DNA from: Clostridia bacterium
Lineage (GTDB): Bacteria; Bacillota; Clostridia; Oscillospirales; Acutalibacteraceae
Direction: 5' to 3'
Assembly (NCBI GenBank): GCA_017475765.1
Contig: JAFVEY010000051.1
Span: 1-64,000, forward strand
DNA: 64,000 bases
Position 1 is the first letter of the stretch, and each line of letters begins with the position of its first letter. Below, piece after piece: positions 1 to 9,622 of the stretch. The translations under genes were made by a program, and so were the position numbers. The notes below the pieces were generated by a model. The model was not told the DNA's origin. It searched no databases and worked only from the letters and a program-made list of their open reading frames with translations.

Positions 1-715
1 CGTTAACAGCAGTACCCCATGAATACGGAATATCGTTATCACGGCGATATACGTTAGCTCTCGGATTATCCCATGAACGGAATACATCCTTTACAGCCTC
101 AAGAAGCTGTACCTTCGGGTCTGACGGGAAGTCTTCGCCGATCTTTGACTTATATTCAGCCTTGAACTGCTCAGCAAGCTCCTTAAGATCTTCAGCTGCA
201 AGCTCAACGTCCTGAGTTACGCCCTTCTTTGTCTTCATCTCGTCAATGAGCTGCTCAAAGTATTTCTTGCCGACTTCCATAACAACGTCGGAGAACATCT
301 GTATAAATCTTCTGTAACAGTCGTAAGCCCAACGGGGGTTGCCTGATTTCTCTGCGAGAACCTCAACAACTTCCTCATTAAGACCGAGGTTAAGAATTGT
401 ATCCATCATACCGGGCATGGAAGCACGAGCACCTGAACGAACGGAAACGAGGAGAGGATTCTCCTTATCACCGAACTTTTTGCCGGTGATTTCTTCCATT
501 TTATCAATGTACTCCATGATCTGACCCTGGATTTCATCATTAATTTTTCTGCCATCTTCATAATACTGAGTACAAGCCTCTGTTGTAATTGTAAAGCCCT
601 GCGGAACAGGAAGACCGATATTGGTCATTTCAGCAAGGTTAGCACCCTTACCGCCGAGAAGCTCACGCATGGAAGCGTCGCCTTCTGTGAACAAATAGAC
701 CCATTTTTTAGCCAT
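1..715 (-). CDS. ppdK: Pyruvate, phosphate dikinase, N-terminal part (cut by window edge)
   Basis: Interconverts pyruvate + ATP + Pi with phosphoenolpyruvate + AMP + PPi in the cytoplasm; in clostridia it serves PPi-linked glycolysis or gluconeogenesis. Translating the minus strand from the ATG at 715 gives MAKKWVYLF, then the GGKGANLAEM motif of the PPDK/PEP-synthase nucleotide-binding domain, and later the conserved SVRSGARASMPGMMDT stretch. About 238 residues are present; the rest lies beyond position 1. An AGGAGG-type ribosome binding site sits just upstream of the start. Identification is by motif recognition and is strong; the symbol follows family usage. Confidence 0.95.
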   Translation of the reverse strand, partial: MAKKWVYLFTEGDASMRELLGGKGANLAEMTNIGLPVPQGFTITTEACTQYYEDGRKINDEIQGQIMEYIDKMEEITGKKFGDKENPLLVSVRSGARASMPGMMDTILNLGLNEEVVEVLAEKSGNPRWAYDCYRRFIQMFSDVVMEVGKKYFEQLIDEMKTKKGVTQDVELAAEDLKELAEQFKAEYKSKIGEDFPSDPKVQLLEAVKDVFRSWDNPRANVYRRDNDIPYSWGTAVN

Positions 716-764
716 TGGAATTTACCTCCTGAGATTTTTTTTATCGACTAGGTCGGTTTAATTT

Positions 765-787
765 ATTATAACATAAATCTTTGTCAA
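765..787 (-). promoter_or_regulatory. Putative ppdK promoter, extended -10 type
   Basis: On the minus strand TGT-TATAAT (hexamer at 765-770) gives an extended -10 box about 50 nt upstream of the ppdK start. A perfect TTGACA lies at 782-787 but only 11 bp away, too close for a normal -35. The real promoter is probably extended -10, and the TTGACA may be coincidental. Confidence 0.45.
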
Positions 788-959
788 TTTCTATTGTTTT
801 TTGCAAAAATTTTCTAATTTTATAAAAATTTTGAAATAATTTTTATTTAAAAAAACTCTTCTGTCATTCAAAAAAACTATAACCTGTAATTCATCTGTCA
901 ATCTGTTAATTTCCGCAGCCGAATCATAGCGGCATTTTTCCAACATATTAACAAATGCC

Positions 960-1625
960 TTATCTTCCCGAACTTTTATATTTTTCAAGTGCCGATGATG
1001 CCCATGCCCTTCCGATATTGAGGAAACCGGGCTTTCTGTTCTCTTTCGGGAAATATCTTCTGACAATATCGAGCGAGCGTTTATAGACCTCCAGCCTAGT
1101 GGTCTGGATATAGGAACGTCTTTCTCCGCCGACAAAAAACTGAAAGCTAATAGAATTTTTTTCCTCGTCCATATCCGTAAAATATCCCGCATACACATTA
1201 TGGGATGTTTCCTTTGCCACCACATCCGACACAGCCAGCTTTGTCAGCTCCAGCGCCATATCGTTGATACCCTTTTCAAAAACGGCGATTTTTTCCTTGA
1301 TAGAATTGATATCCGGAACGATCCTCTTTCTGATACCGGCAAGATCTGCAAATTCCGTTTCCAGCTTCTGATCCACCACCTTTGGTCTTTCGACATACGG
1401 AATATAGTAAACCATAAAACGGTTTTCAATATCATTATACAGAAACGGATGCTGATATTTGGAACTGTATCCGCATTTTTTACATTTCCAGCGAAATATC
1501 GTTTCGTCAAACACCATCTTCCGGATATTGGTATCCTCGACAGTATTGGCGCTGATCATTATATTCGTCATCGACTGCTGCTGACATTTCGGGCAGACAA
1601 CATATTTAGCAACACTTTCAGCCAT
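960..1625 (-). CDS. CpXC-domain zinc-ribbon protein of unknown function
   Basis: A 221-residue cytoplasmic protein. The N-terminus carries CPKC at about residues 12-15 and CKKC at about 48-51, the paired CxxC arrangement of the CpXC family (PF14353-like), so zinc binding is likely. The middle and C-terminal parts have no motif I recognise; they are charged and probably helical. Function is unknown for this family. The gene is monocistronic: it has its own promoter at 1662-1690 and lies after the terminator of the ribosomal operon. I see no strong GC-rich terminator in the AT-rich 716-959 spacer downstream. Confidence 0.75.
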   Translation of the reverse strand: MAESVAKYVVCPKCQQQSMTNIMISANTVEDTNIRKMVFDETIFRWKCKKCGYSSKYQHPFLYNDIENRFMVYYIPYVERPKVVDQKLETEFADLAGIRKRIVPDINSIKEKIAVFEKGINDMALELTKLAVSDVVAKETSHNVYAGYFTDMDEEKNSISFQFFVGGERRSYIQTTRLEVYKRSLDIVRRYFPKENRKPGFLNIGRAWASSALEKYKSSGR

Positions 1626-1661
1626 TATTCCAACCTCACCAATCTAAAATCTTTGTCTATC

Positions 1662-1690
1662 ATTATAGCATATAATCGCCGGTTTGTCAT
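1662..1690 (-). promoter_or_regulatory. Promoter of the CpXC gene
   Basis: Minus strand: -35 ATGACA (685-690 of the 1000 block, i.e. 1685-1690), a 17-bp spacer, and -10 TATAAT (1662-1667), about 37 nt upstream of the ATG at 1625. Good sigma-A match; not tested. Confidence 0.6.
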
Positions 1691-1720
1691 AACAAATCTG
1701 AAAATAAACCCAAAAACCGC

Positions 1721-1757
1721 AAAAAGTCTCTTCAGGTCTGATTTCCTGAAGAGACTT
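1721..1757 (-). terminator. Intrinsic terminator of the S10-spc-alpha operon
   Basis: Perfect 13-bp inverted repeat (1724-1736 with 1745-1757, 8-nt loop), followed on the minus strand by TTTTT, then GCGG and a second T-run. It lies 25 nt past the rplQ stop, so it ends the ribosomal protein transcript. Confidence 0.9.
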
Positions 1758-1781
1758 CCGATAACAGCTGCCTTATGTTAA

Positions 1782-2123
1782 TTATACAAGCTCGATAACA
1801 GCCATTTCTGCTGCATCGCCACGGCGGGGACCGATCTTTGTGATTCTGGTGTAGCCGCCATTTCTGTCCTTGTATTTGGGTGCGATCTCGGTAAACAGCT
1901 TGTTGACAACGTCTTCCTTAGTAATAAAAGCCAACGCTGCACGCTTGTTGCTGAGATTCTCAACCTTTGCTATCGTAATAAATTTTTCTGTCAATGCACT
2001 TACTTCTTTAGCACGAGAAACAGTTGTCTCAATCCTGCCGTTTTCGAGCAGGAATGTTACCAATGCTCTGAGCATAGCAGTTCTATGAGCAGTCTCTCTG
2101 CCGAGTTTTCTTGTTCCTGGCAT
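1782..2123 (-). CDS. rplQ: 50S ribosomal protein L17
   Basis: Large-subunit protein near the exit tunnel. The 113-residue length and the N-terminus [17 protein letters not shown] match bacterial L17. It is the last gene of the cluster, 30 nt after rpoA, and is followed directly by the operon terminator. The loop that inserts about ten residues in some L17 proteins is absent or short here, as in other Firmicutes. Confidence 0.98.
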   Translation of the reverse strand: MPGTRKLGRETAHRTAMLRALVTFLLENGRIETTVSRAKEVSALTEKFITIAKVENLSNKRAALAFITKEDVVNKLFTEIAPKYKDRNGGYTRITKIGPRRGDAAEMAVIELV

Positions 2124-2153
2124 CGATATTCACTCCTTTATATGGTAGTTATA

Positions 2154-3125
2154 TTAATCATCATTGCTGCGAAGCGAGAAGCCCAGCTTGTTGAGCTTGT
2201 CGATCACTTCGTCAAGCGACTTGCGGCCGAGGTTTCTGACCTTCATCATCTCGTCCTCAGTCTTGTTTGTCAGATCCTCAACAGTATTGATGTTTGCTCT
2301 CTTCAGACAGTTGAAGGAACGAACGGAAAGATCAAGCTCTTCGATTGTCATTTCAAGTGCTTTTTCCTTGCCCTGATCATTCTTTTCAACCATGACCTCG
2401 GTATTGGTACCCTTATCGGAAAGATTTACAAACAGGTTGAGATGCTCAGTAAGCACCTTCGCTGCGAGTGATACTGCCTCCTGTGCATTGATGACACCGT
2501 TCGTCCAGACATCGAGAGTGAGCTTGTCATAGTCAGTAATCTGACCTACACGGGTGTTTTCTATGTTATAGTTAACCTTAAGCACAGGAGTATAGATGGA
2601 GTCGATCGGAAGAACGCCGATGACGCTGGCTGTCTTTGCGATCTCTTCCTTGTTGCGCTCCGCAGATATATATCCACGGCCCTTGCTGAGCGTAATTTCC
2701 ATATCGAGCTTAGCACCTTCACCAAGAGTGGCAATGTGCATTTCCGGGTTGAGGATCTCAACTTCGGGATCCTTTTTGATCGAATCCGCCGTTACGATGC
2801 ACGGACCTTCTGCGCTGATGGTAACCACCTTGGGACCGTCGCAGAAAAGCTTTGCGATAAGTCCCTTCATATTAAGTATGATCGCAGTAACATCCTCTTT
2901 GACGCCGGGAACGGTTGAAAATTCATGCGGCACGGGACCGTCTCCGCCGGACACCTTGATAGATGTAACAGCTACACCCTCCAGTGAGGAAAGGAGTACT
3001 CTGCGCAGGCTGTTGCCGAGAGTGTTGCCGAAGCCTCTCTCAAGCGGCTCTACGACAAATTTGCCGAATCTACCGTCGTCGGACAATTCTGTGGTATCTA
3101 TTCTTGGCTTTTGAAATTCGAACAT
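2154..3125 (-). CDS. rpoA: RNA polymerase alpha subunit
   Basis: Scaffold subunit for RNA polymerase assembly. It has 323 residues, typical for the family. The N-terminal domain (about 1-230) carries the conserved [20 protein letters not shown] helix. The C-terminal domain (about 255-315) has the helix-hairpin-helix region [16 protein letters not shown] that contacts UP elements and activators. The ATG at 3125 has a GGAGG-type site upstream. It is placed between rpsD and rplQ, the standard alpha-operon order, with a short hairpin in the rpsD-rpoA gap. Confidence 0.98.
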   Translation of the reverse strand: MFEFQKPRIDTTELSDDGRFGKFVVEPLERGFGNTLGNSLRRVLLSSLEGVAVTSIKVSGGDGPVPHEFSTVPGVKEDVTAIILNMKGLIAKLFCDGPKVVTISAEGPCIVTADSIKKDPEVEILNPEMHIATLGEGAKLDMEITLSKGRGYISAERNKEEIAKTASVIGVLPIDSIYTPVLKVNYNIENTRVGQITDYDKLTLDVWTNGVINAQEAVSLAAKVLTEHLNLFVNLSDKGTNTEVMVEKNDQGKEKALEMTIEELDLSVRSFNCLKRANINTVEDLTNKTEDEMMKVRNLGRKSLDEVIDKLNKLGFSLRSNDD

Positions 3126-3146
3126 CTGCTAACCTCCTTGACATTA

Positions 3147-3164
3147 GGCGGCGTTTAAGCCGCC
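3147..3164 (-). other. Intercistronic hairpin between rpsD and rpoA
   Basis: GGCGGC / GCCGCC inverted repeat with a 6-nt loop, 22 nt upstream of the rpoA ATG and just before its ribosome binding site. No T-tract follows, so it is not a terminator. It could be an mRNA processing or translation control element; this is inference. Confidence 0.45.
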
Positions 3165-3192
3165 GGATGTGTAACCGAAAAAATCATAAGGA

Positions 3193-3789
3193 TTACTTGG
3201 AGTACAACTCAACGATAAGATGCGGAGCAACCTCGTAGTCGATATCCTCGATAGCAGGAAGTCTTACAACCTTTGCCGAGAACTCTTCCTTGTTCACCTC
3301 AAGCCAGAGCGGAACAATTCTGCCTGCTGTCTGCTCAACTATTGATTTGATCTTTGAGCTGCTTCTGCTCTTTTCTCTGAGTGTGATCACATCGCCCACC
3401 TTAACACGGTAGGAAGGAATGTCCACCTTCTTGCCGTTTACAAGGAAATGTCCGTGAGTAACGAGCTGTCTTGCCTCTCTTCTTGTGAGAGCGAAGCCCA
3501 TTCTGAAAGCTATGTTATCAAGTCTTGTTTCAAGAACTGTGATCAGGTTGTTACCAGCCTGACCCTCCATCTTTGAAGCGATCTCGAAATAATGGAAGAA
3601 AGGCTTTTCAAGAACGCCGTAGATGAACTTCAGTTTCTGCTTTTCCTTAAGCTGTATGCCATATTCGGAAACCTTTCTTCTGGCATTAGCGTTAGGATTT
3701 CTCTTTGATGATTTATCAATGCCGACAACTGCCGGGCTGATTCCGAGATATCTGCATCTCTTGAGAATCGGATCTCTGTTTACTGCCAT
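3193..3789 (-). CDS. rpsD: 30S ribosomal protein S4
   Basis: Primary 16S rRNA-binding protein of the small subunit, and in many bacteria the autoregulator of the alpha operon. It has 198 residues. The S4 RNA-binding domain is visible around residues 90-150 (TRLDNIAFRMGFALTRREAR then QLVTHGHFLVNGKKVDIPSY). The N-terminus contains only one cysteine (LKRCRYLG), so this is the zinc-free form. It sits between rpsK and rpoA. Confidence 0.97.
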   Translation of the reverse strand: MAVNRDPILKRCRYLGISPAVVGIDKSSKRNPNANARRKVSEYGIQLKEKQKLKFIYGVLEKPFFHYFEIASKMEGQAGNNLITVLETRLDNIAFRMGFALTRREARQLVTHGHFLVNGKKVDIPSYRVKVGDVITLREKSRSSSKIKSIVEQTAGRIVPLWLEVNKEEFSAKVVRLPAIEDIDYEVAPHLIVELYSK

Positions 3790-3808
3790 TTACTTGCACC
3801 TCCAAATT

Positions 3809-4213
3809 TTATACACGTCTTCTCTTAGGAGGACGGCAACCGTTGTGGGGAATAGGGGTAACATCCTTGATCATGCTAACCTCAAGACCTGCTGACTGAA
3901 GAGCACGGATTGCTGCTTCACGTCCTGCACCCGGTCCCTTTACATAAACCTCAACTGTCTTCATGCCATGCTCCATAGCAGCCTTTGCAGCTGTTTCGGC
4001 TGCTGACTGTGCAGCAAACGGTGTGGACTTTCTGGAGCCTCTGAAGCCGAGCTCACCTGCGCTTGCCCAGGAAATTGCATTTCCCTGAACATCAGATATT
4101 GTTACAATTGTGTTGTTGAATGTAGACTGAATGTGTGCAGCGCCCTTTTCAATATTCTTGCGCTCACGACGTCTGCGTACAGTAGCCTTTTTAGCACCTT
4201 TCTGAACTGCCAT
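3809..4213 (-). CDS. rpsK: 30S ribosomal protein S11
   Basis: Platform protein of the small subunit. It has 134 residues, with a basic N-terminus ([13 protein letters not shown]), the conserved core [15 protein letters not shown], and the C-terminal [18 protein letters not shown] signature. It lies 17 nt after rpsM, as in most alpha operons. Confidence 0.98.
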   Translation of the reverse strand: MAVQKGAKKATVRRRRERKNIEKGAAHIQSTFNNTIVTISDVQGNAISWASAGELGFRGSRKSTPFAAQSAAETAAKAAMEHGMKTVEVYVKGPGAGREAAIRALQSAGLEVSMIKDVTPIPHNGCRPPKRRRV

Positions 4214-4230
4214 CAGTTATTCCCTCCTGA

Positions 4231-4599
4231 TTACTTCTTCTTGTTTGCCATAGTCTTCCTCTTACCCTTTCTTGTACGGGCATTTGTCTTGGAACGCTGT
4301 CCTCTGACAGGAAGATTTGTGCGGTGACGGATTCCTCTGTAACAACCGATTTCGATAAGTCTTTTAATATCGAAAGCGATATCTCTTCTGAGGTCACCCT
4401 CCACTCTGCAGTTATGGTCGATATATTCCTTTATCTTAGCAACATCCTCTTCTGTAAGATCTCTTACACGAGTGTCGGGATTAACGCCTGTTGCTGCGAG
4501 AATATCGTTGGATGTTTTGCGGCCAATGCCGTAAATATAAGTCAAGCCGATCTCGACTCTCTTATCTCTGGGTAAATCTACACCTGCAATACGTGCCAT
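4231..4599 (-). CDS. rpsM: 30S ribosomal protein S13
   Basis: Head protein contacting the P-site tRNA and the L5 intersubunit bridge. It has 122 residues, with the start [20 protein letters not shown], the [11 protein letters not shown] helix-two-turn-helix, and the C-terminal [20 protein letters not shown] tail. It follows rpmJ after 33 nt. Confidence 0.98.
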   Translation of the reverse strand: MARIAGVDLPRDKRVEIGLTYIYGIGRKTSNDILAATGVNPDTRVRDLTEEDVAKIKEYIDHNCRVEGDLRRDIAFDIKRLIEIGCYRGIRHRTNLPVRGQRSKTNARTRKGKRKTMANKKK

Positions 4600-4632
4600 T
4601 TATTTTCGCACCTCCGTTGGTATTATGCGTCA

Positions 4633-4746
4633 TTAACCCTGACGCTGCTTGTGCTTGGGGTTTTCACAGATAACCATGATTTTGCCCTTGCGCTTTATAA
4701 CCTTACACTTTTCGCAAATTTTCTTTACTGAAGGTCTGACTTTCAT
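4633..4746 (-). CDS. rpmJ: 50S ribosomal protein L36 (zinc form)
   Basis: A 37-residue gene read directly from the sequence: ATG at 4746 and TAA at 4633-4635. The protein begins [15 protein letters not shown] and ends [10 protein letters not shown]. Two Cys in CEKC, a later Cys and a His give the CxxC..C..H zinc site of the C+ form. It lies between infA and rpsM, its conserved place. Confidence 0.97.
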   Translation of the reverse strand: MKVRPSVKKICEKCKVIKRKGKIMVICENPKHKQRQG

Positions 4747-4787
4747 CGTGTTATCATTCCTTTCGTTACTGCCCCTTTGGGGTTATA

Positions 4788-5006
4788 TTACTTACTGCGC
4801 CATGATATACGGCCCTTCGTCAGGTCGTATGGTGACATTTCAACTTTTACCTTGTCACCGGGCAGAATACGAATGAAATTCATTCTCAGCTTACCCGATA
4901 TGTGAGCAAGGATCGTATGTCCGTTCGGCAGCTCAACCTTGAACTGTGCGTTGGGAAGAGCTTCCTTAACGACTCCCTCTACCTCAATTACATCTTCTTT
5001 TGACAA
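4788..5006 (-). CDS. infA: Translation initiation factor IF-1
   Basis: Binds the 30S A site during initiation. It has 72 residues in a single OB/S1-like fold: [20 protein letters not shown], then [20 protein letters not shown], ending in the GRISWR motif. It lies 13 nt downstream of the KOW gene and 41 nt upstream of rpmJ. Confidence 0.97.
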   Translation of the reverse strand: MSKEDVIEVEGVVKEALPNAQFKVELPNGHTILAHISGKLRMNFIRILPGDKVKVEMSPYDLTKGRISWRSK

Positions 5007-5019
5007 TACAATTACCTCC

Positions 5020-5274
5020 TCAGGTTGCTTTCACCTTTCTGTTAAAGGTTTCAAGCGCCTCACTAATTTTACTGTCGTCACTCATCGTCTGTTCGTCAAG
5101 AACAGTTTTGGTAAAAGCAAGATGAATCAGCTTTTTTCGCTTCGGCTGTGCGGCTGTGCGGCTTTTGCCGTCAGCAATGAGCGCCGAATCGTCATCTGTG
5201 CCTATCACCACGAAAAAGCTGCCCTTATCGTGGCCTGCCTTTGACCTGACAACGGTACCTCTCTGAAACTGCAT
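5020..5274 (-). CDS. KOW-domain RNA-binding protein (L14e/L6e/L27e-like)
   Basis: An 84-residue basic protein. Residues 1-40 match the KOW motif pattern ([20 protein letters not shown]). The C-terminal half is lysine-rich and helical. Clostridial genomes usually carry such a gene between map and infA, annotated as related to archaeal/eukaryotic L14e. Position and fold suggest a ribosome- or rRNA-associated role, but I know of no demonstrated function. It lies 22 nt after map and 13 nt before infA. Confidence 0.8.
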   Translation of the reverse strand: MQFQRGTVVRSKAGHDKGSFFVVIGTDDDSALIADGKSRTAAQPKRKKLIHLAFTKTVLDEQTMSDDSKISEALETFNRKVKAT

Positions 5275-5296
5275 AGTATCACCTCTGTGCGATTTA

Positions 5297-6049
5297 TCAG
5301 TCAGGGAGCGTCATTATAACCGGTCCGTTTGACGTGATGGCGATCGTATGCTCAAAATGAGCAGAAAGCTTTCCGTCGGCGGTTATTGTCGTCCAGTCAT
5401 CATCAAGTACCTTAACTCTGTGTGTACCCTGGTTAACCATAGGCTCAATGGCAATTGCCATGCCGGGCATCAAACGCACACCTCTTCCCGGTGTGCCGTA
5501 ATTAGGTACGCTGGGATCTTCATGCAGCTTCGCACCTACTCCGTGGCCGACAAAATCTCTCACCACCGAGTAACTGCGTGCCTCGACATACCTTTGGACA
5601 GCGCTGCCGATATCTCCGACTCTGCCGCCCGCAACAGCTCTTTTGATTCCCTCGAAAAGAGCTTCCTTTGTAGCGTCCATCAGTGCCTGAGCCTCTGCGG
5701 AAACATCACCGCAGGCGAATGTATAAGCATTGTCGCCGTGATATCCGTTGAATTGCGCTCCGACATCAATACTGACGATATCTCCCGCCTTAAGGATCTG
5801 CCTGGCGCTCGGTATGCCGTGGATGACTACATTATTGACCGAAATACAAGCGCTTGCAGGAAATCCGCCATATCCGAGAAACGAGGGGGTCGCCCCCTGC
5901 TTCTCGATATACTTGCGGACGATGCTGTCAATTTCAAGAGTCGAAACTCCCGGTTCAACAGCCTTGCCTGCTTCACGCAAAGCTCGGGATGAAATTCTGC
6001 CCGCCTCACGCATTGCTGCGATCTCACGAGCTGTTTTCAGGATCACCAT
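5297..6049 (-). CDS. map: Methionine aminopeptidase, type I
   Basis: Removes the initiator methionine from nascent proteins. The 250-residue length is typical. The metal ligands of the pita-bread fold can be placed: Asp in VSIDVGAQFNGYHGD (two), His in GHGVG, Glu in AIAIEPMVNQG, and the final Glu in the HFEHTIAIT block. The chain lacks an N-terminal zinc or SH3 extension. It starts 6 nt after adk, so the two are co-translated. Confidence 0.97.
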   Translation of the reverse strand: MVILKTAREIAAMREAGRISSRALREAGKAVEPGVSTLEIDSIVRKYIEKQGATPSFLGYGGFPASACISVNNVVIHGIPSARQILKAGDIVSIDVGAQFNGYHGDNAYTFACGDVSAEAQALMDATKEALFEGIKRAVAGGRVGDIGSAVQRYVEARSYSVVRDFVGHGVGAKLHEDPSVPNYGTPGRGVRLMPGMAIAIEPMVNQGTHRVKVLDDDWTTITADGKLSAHFEHTIAITSNGPVIMTLPD

Positions 6050-6055
6050 ATAATT

Positions 6056-6688
6056 TTATGCCTCGATAGCCTTGAGGATCAGAGCAGTTGTCTGCTCGAT
6101 TGTTTCCTGTCCCTCAACTATCGAAAGCTTGCCCTGCCTGTCATAGTAGTTCTTGAGAGGCTCGGTTTCCTTATGATAAACCTCAAGACGAGCTTTTACT
6201 GTATCGGGATGGTCATCCTTACGCTGAACAAGGGCGCCTGCACATTTGTCACAAACACCATCCTTTGCAGGGAGCTTATGCTCCAGATGGTAGCTTGCAC
6301 CGCATGATTCGCAGACACGGCGTCCGGACATTCTCTTGACGATCGCTTCATCGGCAACTTCAATATCAATTACCTTATCGATCACTATGCCCATTGCGTC
6401 CAGAGCCTCGGCCTGAGGAATGGTTCTCGGAAATCCGTCAAGGATAAAGCCGTTTTTAGCGTCATCCTTTGCAAGTCTTTCCTGAATGATGCCAATAACA
6501 ACCTCATCGGGAACGAGCTGACCTGCTTCCATATAGGATTTTGCCTTAAGACCCATTTCAGTACCGGTTTTCAGCGCTTCTCTGATAATATTTCCGGTTG
6601 AAATTGTGGGAATGCCCAAACGGTCACAAATAACCTCTGCCTGTGTGCCTTTTCCTGCGCCGGGGGCACCAAGTAAAATAATGTTCAT
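6056..6688 (-). CDS. adk: Adenylate kinase (zinc-LID form)
   Basis: Converts AMP + ATP to 2 ADP. It has 210 residues. The P-loop GAPGAGKGTQ is at residues 7-16, followed by the AMP-binding DGFPRTIPQAEAL block. A long LID holds two Cys pairs (CESC and CDKC), the structural zinc site of many Firmicutes enzymes. It is located between secY and map, the standard spc-operon position. Confidence 0.98.
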   Translation of the reverse strand: MNIILLGAPGAGKGTQAEVICDRLGIPTISTGNIIREALKTGTEMGLKAKSYMEAGQLVPDEVVIGIIQERLAKDDAKNGFILDGFPRTIPQAEALDAMGIVIDKVIDIEVADEAIVKRMSGRRVCESCGASYHLEHKLPAKDGVCDKCAGALVQRKDDHPDTVKARLEVYHKETEPLKNYYDRQGKLSIVEGQETIEQTTALILKAIEA

Positions 6689-6723
6689 ACTATTTGCTCC
6701 TTTCGTCTTTCAGAATTTATCTG

Positions 6724-8070
6724 TCAATCTAAGAATCCCTTATAATGACGCATCATCATCTGAGATTCAAGCTGTCTCATTGTCTCGAGTGCAACGCCTA
6801 CGAGAATGATTACCGATGTGCCGCCCATCATCAGACCCGTCATATTTGTCAGGTTAGCAAATATGAGCGGAACGATTGCGATGAAAGCAAGGAAAAGCGC
6901 ACCGATAAGTGTGATCTTAGAAATTATCTTAGCAATAAAATCTGTTGTCGGTTTACCCGGTCGGATACCCGGAATAGTACCGTTGCTCTGACGAAGATTG
7001 TTTGACATTTCCAATGGATTATACTGGATCGTAACATAGAAGTATGCAAATCCGATAATCAACACAAAATAGAATGCGATATAAATCCAACTGCGTGGTG
7101 AGAACGCATTGAAGAATCCCTTCCAGAAATCCGGGAGATTATTCTGATCGAGGAAGAGAAGAATCGTCTGCGGAATGGAAAGAATGGAGCTTGCGAAGAT
7201 GATCGGCATAACACCCGAAAGACCAACCTTAATAGGAAGGTGTGTGCTTTGTCCGCCATACATCTTGCGTCCGACCATGCGCTTTGCATATTGTACGGGA
7301 ATACGGCGCTCTGCGTCGTTCATAAATACGATAACCCACACGATAACAAGTGAAAGCACGATGTATATAATCGGATAGATTATATACTCTGTCTGTCCCT
7401 TGAGACCGAGTTCAAATGTGCTCCAAAGCTGACCGAATGTTACGGGCAGTCTTGCGATAATACCTACGAACAGCAGTATCGAGATACCGTTTCCGAGACC
7501 GTTCTGGTTGATCTGCTCGCCAAGCCACATCATAAGAGCCGTACCTGCTGTGAATACAAGAACAATAGTGATTGCAGCGAACACAGCGGAGAAATTCCAG
7601 CCTTTGAACTCAACAATGTTGAGGATGGCCCCGGTATCTGTATCCTTCACCTGTGATCTGAGCAGGTAAATATAATATGCTGTACCCTGAATGATACCCA
7701 GTAAAACAGTAACATATCGGGTAATGGTTGCGATTTTCTTTCTTCCCTCAGTACCCTCTTTTGCAAGTCTTTCCAGTGCCGGGATAGCAACTGTAAGGAG
7801 CTGCATGATAATGGAAGAGTTTATGTACGGGGTAACGGACATTGCGAACAATGTCGCATTAGAAAAGGCGCCGCCGGAGAACATATCAATATAGGAAAGC
7901 ATATTATTGTTATCGTTCCATGAATCGGTGAGAACCTTAAGTGCGTGTACATCCAGAAACGGCACCGGGATAACGGAACCGATTCTGAAAATTACGACTA
8001 TTAAGATGGTAAAAAGCATCTTTTTTCGGAGATCAGGAATTTTCCAGGCATTAGCGATTGTTTTAAACAA
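6724..8070 (-). CDS. secY: Protein translocase channel subunit SecY
   Basis: The pore-forming subunit of the Sec translocon. It has 448 residues and about ten hydrophobic segments. The start FKTIANAWKIPDLRKK and the plug region DMFSGGAFSNATLFAMSVTP are characteristic, as is the cytoplasmic loop IPVQYAKRMVGRKMYGG. Initiation is at a TTG (8068-8070) with GAGGTG 7 nt upstream, only 1 nt after the rplO stop, so the two are probably translationally coupled. Confidence 0.97.
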   Translation of the reverse strand: MFKTIANAWKIPDLRKKMLFTILIVVIFRIGSVIPVPFLDVHALKVLTDSWNDNNNMLSYIDMFSGGAFSNATLFAMSVTPYINSSIIMQLLTVAIPALERLAKEGTEGRKKIATITRYVTVLLGIIQGTAYYIYLLRSQVKDTDTGAILNIVEFKGWNFSAVFAAITIVLVFTAGTALMMWLGEQINQNGLGNGISILLFVGIIARLPVTFGQLWSTFELGLKGQTEYIIYPIIYIVLSLVIVWVIVFMNDAERRIPVQYAKRMVGRKMYGGQSTHLPIKVGLSGVMPIIFASSILSIPQTILLFLDQNNLPDFWKGFFNAFSPRSWIYIAFYFVLIIGFAYFYVTIQYNPLEMSNNLRQSNGTIPGIRPGKPTTDFIAKIISKITLIGALFLAFIAIVPLIFANLTNMTGLMMGGTSVIILVGVALETMRQLESQMMMRHYKGFLD

Positions 8071-8071
8071 A

Positions 8072-8512
8072 TCAGATCACCTCAGCCTTTCCTCCTGCAG
8101 CTTCGATCTTCTGCTTTGCTGATTCTGAGTAAGCTGCAACCTTAACATTGAGTTTCTTTGTGAGATTGCCGTTGCCGAGAATCTTGATGCCGTCATATTC
8201 CTTGCTGACGATACCTTTTTCGATAAGAGCCTGAGCAGTTACCTCTGCATCGTTATCGAATACCTCAAGAGCAGATACATTAACAGCAACGATCTTCTTT
8301 GCAAAGATGTTGTTGAAGCCTCTCTTCGGGATACGTCTCTGAAGAGGCATCTGACCGCCTTCAAATCCGGGGCGGATGCTGCCGCCTGAGCGGGCTTTCT
8401 GACCCTTGTGTCCCTTACCGGCTGTTTTGCCCTGACCTGAGCCATGACCTCTGCCGATTCTCTTGGAAACCTTTGTAGCACCCTCAGCAGGTGAAAGTTC
8501 GTGCAAATTCAT
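8072..8512 (-). CDS. rplO: 50S ribosomal protein L15
   Basis: It has 146 residues, with the signature [20 protein letters not shown] near the N-terminus and the C-terminal AAGGKAEVI typical of L15. The glycine/basic-rich N-terminal extension threads into the 23S rRNA. It lies between rpmD and secY. Confidence 0.98.
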   Translation of the reverse strand: MNLHELSPAEGATKVSKRIGRGHGSGQGKTAGKGHKGQKARSGGSIRPGFEGGQMPLQRRIPKRGFNNIFAKKIVAVNVSALEVFDNDAEVTAQALIEKGIVSKEYDGIKILGNGNLTKKLNVKVAAYSESAKQKIEAAGGKAEVI

Positions 8513-8530
8513 TCTGTCGCACCTCCTTGC

Positions 8531-8710
8531 TTATGCTTGTTCAACCTCGATGAGATGGCTGATCTTAGCCACCTTACCCTGGGTCTGAACATTATCGGGC
8601 TGAACCGCAGTACTGCCCGGCTTTGTAAGTCCGAGAGACTTTGCAGTAGCAATCTGGTCCTTCGGTCTGCCGATTAAACTCTTTTTAAGAGTAATTTTGA
8701 GCTGTGCCAT
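8531..8710 (-). CDS. rpmD: 50S ribosomal protein L30
   Basis: A 59-residue gene read directly: ATG at 8710 and TAA at 8531. It begins MAQLKITLKKSLIGRPKDQ and continues with the LGLTKPGSTAVQPDN block of L30, ending SHLIEVEQA. It fills the gap between rpsE and rplO exactly as expected. Confidence 0.97.
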   Translation of the reverse strand: MAQLKITLKKSLIGRPKDQIATAKSLGLTKPGSTAVQPDNVQTQGKVAKISHLIEVEQA

Positions 8711-8730
8711 ATTGCTCTTCCTCCCAATTA

Positions 8731-9228
8731 TTATAATATTTCCTTAGCAGTCTTGCCACGGACAGCCGCAACCTCTTCTGCTGTTCTCAGGCTCTGAAGA
8801 CCTGCGAGCGTTGCACGTACAACATTGCAGGGATTGTTGGAACGAAGAGCCTTAGTTCTGATATCTTTGATACCAACTGCCTCGATAACTGCACGAACGG
8901 GGCCGCCGGCGATAACGCCTGTACCGGGAGCAGCGGGCTTCATAAGAACCTTGCCTGCGCCGTAAATGCCTGTTACCTCATGGGGAATGGTGGTACCCTT
9001 AAGAGAAACCTTTACAAGGTTCTTCTTTGCGTCCTCAATACCCTTGCGGATTGCATCCGGAACCTCGCCTGCTTTGCCGATACCAAAGCCTACTGTTCCG
9101 TTGCCGTCGCCGACAACGATGAGGGCTGCGAACTTATAGATACGACCGCCCTTTACTGTTTTGGATACACGGTTGATTGCAACAACGTGCTCCTTCATCT
9201 CTAAAGTAGATCCGTCGATTAAAGCCAA
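8731..9228 (-). CDS. rpsE: 30S ribosomal protein S5
   Basis: Decoding-fidelity protein at the mRNA entry. It has 165 residues. The N-terminal S5 dsRBD-like domain contains [19 protein letters not shown] and [17 protein letters not shown]; the C-terminal domain contains [19 protein letters not shown]. It lies 16 nt after rplR. Confidence 0.98.
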   Translation of the reverse strand: MALIDGSTLEMKEHVVAINRVSKTVKGGRIYKFAALIVVGDGNGTVGFGIGKAGEVPDAIRKGIEDAKKNLVKVSLKGTTIPHEVTGIYGAGKVLMKPAAPGTGVIAGGPVRAVIEAVGIKDIRTKALRSNNPCNVVRATLAGLQSLRTAEEVAAVRGKTAKEIL

Positions 9229-9244
9229 AGTTACTCCTCCTTAC

Positions 9245-9604
9245 TTAGAACTTCAGGCCGCCCTCACGAGCGCCCTCTGCCAGTTCTTTGACACGACCGT
9301 GGAATATATATCCGCCTCTGTCAAAGACTACTTCTGTGATGCCCTTGTCAGCAGCTCTCTTTGCAATGAGAGCGCCCACCTTGCGGGCAGCGTCCTTATT
9401 TCCGCCGTAGCCATCGAAATCCTTCTCAACTGTGGAAGCTGCTGCAAGAGTAACACCCTTGACATCGTCGATCAGCTGAGCATAGATGTTGTTTGTGGAG
9501 CGGAATACATTCAAGCGGGGACGCTCAGCAGTACCGCTGATCTTACCTCTGACCCTCTTGTGGCGAGTAAGTCTTGCTTTATTTGTATCAGACTTTTTAA
9601 CCAT
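9245..9604 (-). CDS. rplR: 50S ribosomal protein L18
   Basis: 5S rRNA-binding protein. The 119 residues include [20 protein letters not shown] and the C-terminal [20 protein letters not shown], both diagnostic. It lies between rplF and rpsE. Confidence 0.98.
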   Translation of the reverse strand: MVKKSDTNKARLTRHKRVRGKISGTAERPRLNVFRSTNNIYAQLIDDVKGVTLAAASTVEKDFDGYGGNKDAARKVGALIAKRAADKGITEVVFDRGGYIFHGRVKELAEGAREGGLKF

Positions 9605-9622
9605 GGTTGTTTCACTCCTTTA

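Noticed and set aside
791..1225. Minus-strand open frame overlapping the end of the CpXC gene
   Set aside because: Out of frame with the CpXC gene, which has zinc motifs and a promoter; the overlapping frame has no ribosome binding site.
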